A stretch of 64,000 nucleotides of DNA from Roseiarcus fermentans (lineage in GTDB: Bacteria > Pseudomonadota > Alphaproteobacteria > Rhizobiales > Beijerinckiaceae): assembly GCF_003315135.1 (NCBI RefSeq), contig NZ_QNRK01000006.1:156711-220710 (forward strand). Reading direction: 5' to 3'. The notes beneath the pieces were generated by a model. The model saw only the letters and a program-made list of their open reading frames with translations, did not search any database and was not told where the DNA came from. A program made the translations under genes and the position numbers. Numbering within the stretch: position 1 is the stretch's first letter; each line of letters opens with the position of its first letter. This document shows, in pieces, positions 63,926 through 64,000 of this stretch.

Positions 63926-64000
63926 GTGTTGGATCGCTTTATCGAATGCTGGGACGGTCTGGACGACCCGCGCACTGGCAATGCGGCGCTGCACGACTTT
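63926..64000 (+). mobile_element. Start of an ISAs1-family transposase (cut by window end)
   Basis: GTG at 63926 (or TTG 63929) opens LDRFIECWDGLDDPRTGNAA then LHDF, the well-known N-terminus of ISAs1-type DDE transposases (xxFxxCFxxLxDPRxGNxxxHxL). GGGAG lies just upstream. Only 25 codons are inside the window, so completeness and the right end cannot be judged. The left inverted repeat should lie between 63882 and 63925. Confidence 0.75.

Overview
The window is high-GC alphaproteobacterial DNA and looks chromosomal. The gene set points to Hyphomicrobiales (Rhizobiales), probably a nitrogen-fixing, facultatively microaerobic soil, peat or plant-associated relative of Beijerinckiaceae/Roseiarcaceae. 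The clues are an oxygen-sensitive rhizobial-type NifA, a GcrA-family regulator, an EcfG-like stress promoter, alphaproteobacterial PEPxxWA-CTERM proteins and dispersed palindromic repeats typical of the order. The taxonomic placement is inference; no rRNA gene is present.

Layout. 1-2.1 kb: the end of ahcY, a decayed TIR-domain gene and a gene-poor repeat-containing stretch. 2.1-9.3 kb: a HEAT-repeat protein, a hybrid histidine kinase with a FixL-like PAS domain, a three-gene envelope-stress operon (DUF883/holin-like/DUF3618), a cupin and mepA. 9.5-17 kb: a lipoprotein hydrolase, a very large secreted-looking metalloprotease/repeat protein, a relic of the hydrolase, a heavily decayed HAF-repeat PEP-CTERM gene and an intact PEP-CTERM protein. 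17.3-23.8 kb: cytochrome bd (cydAB), an esterase, a CoA-ligase with a frameshifted end, and a PoxB-type pyruvate oxidase. 23.8-32.7 kb: a seven-gene minus-strand operon coding for a complete branched-chain-amino-acid-type (Liv) ABC importer bracketed by two adenylate-forming ligases, with repeats in its gaps. 33.1-34.9 kb: nifA, divergent from that operon. 35-45 kb: a lipoprotein, a group II truncated haemoglobin, a stress-type small protein, a giant Gly-rich PEP-CTERM protein overlapping a GH25 lysozyme, a polysaccharide deacetylase, an AraC regulator and a GcrA-like regulator. 45.3-47.7 kb: a tandem pair of paralogous unknown proteins with a HEPN-like core, plus a small ORF. 47.9-50.7 kb: tRNA-Leu(GAG), an SRPBCC/ArsR pair, coaD and an OsmC protein. 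50.8-60.2 kb: a LacI-regulated sugar ABC importer, GH127 arabinofuranosidase, tannase/feruloyl esterase and MFS transporter. 60.4-64 kb: a frameshifted small secreted protein, a benzoylformate-decarboxylase-like enzyme, an Uma2-like remnant, a low-GC outer-membrane barrel protein and the start of an ISAs1-family transposase.

How the genes fit together. Several genes suit life at low oxygen: a short-Q-loop cytochrome bd, quinone-linked pyruvate oxidase, truncated haemoglobin, an O2-responsive NifA and a possible haem-PAS kinase. The 50.8-60.2 kb block reads as a plant cell-wall side-chain module in which arabinofuranosyl and feruloyl/tannoyl groups are released and the sugar is imported, under a LacI repressor with a strong 18-bp palindrome upstream. 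Decay is frequent: TIR, HAF, CoA-ligase tail, small secreted protein and Uma2. I saw no CRISPR array, prophage or complete insertion sequence. The least explained items are the tandem HEPN-like pair, the HELSE-motif repeat protein and the Gly-rich PEP-CTERM giant.
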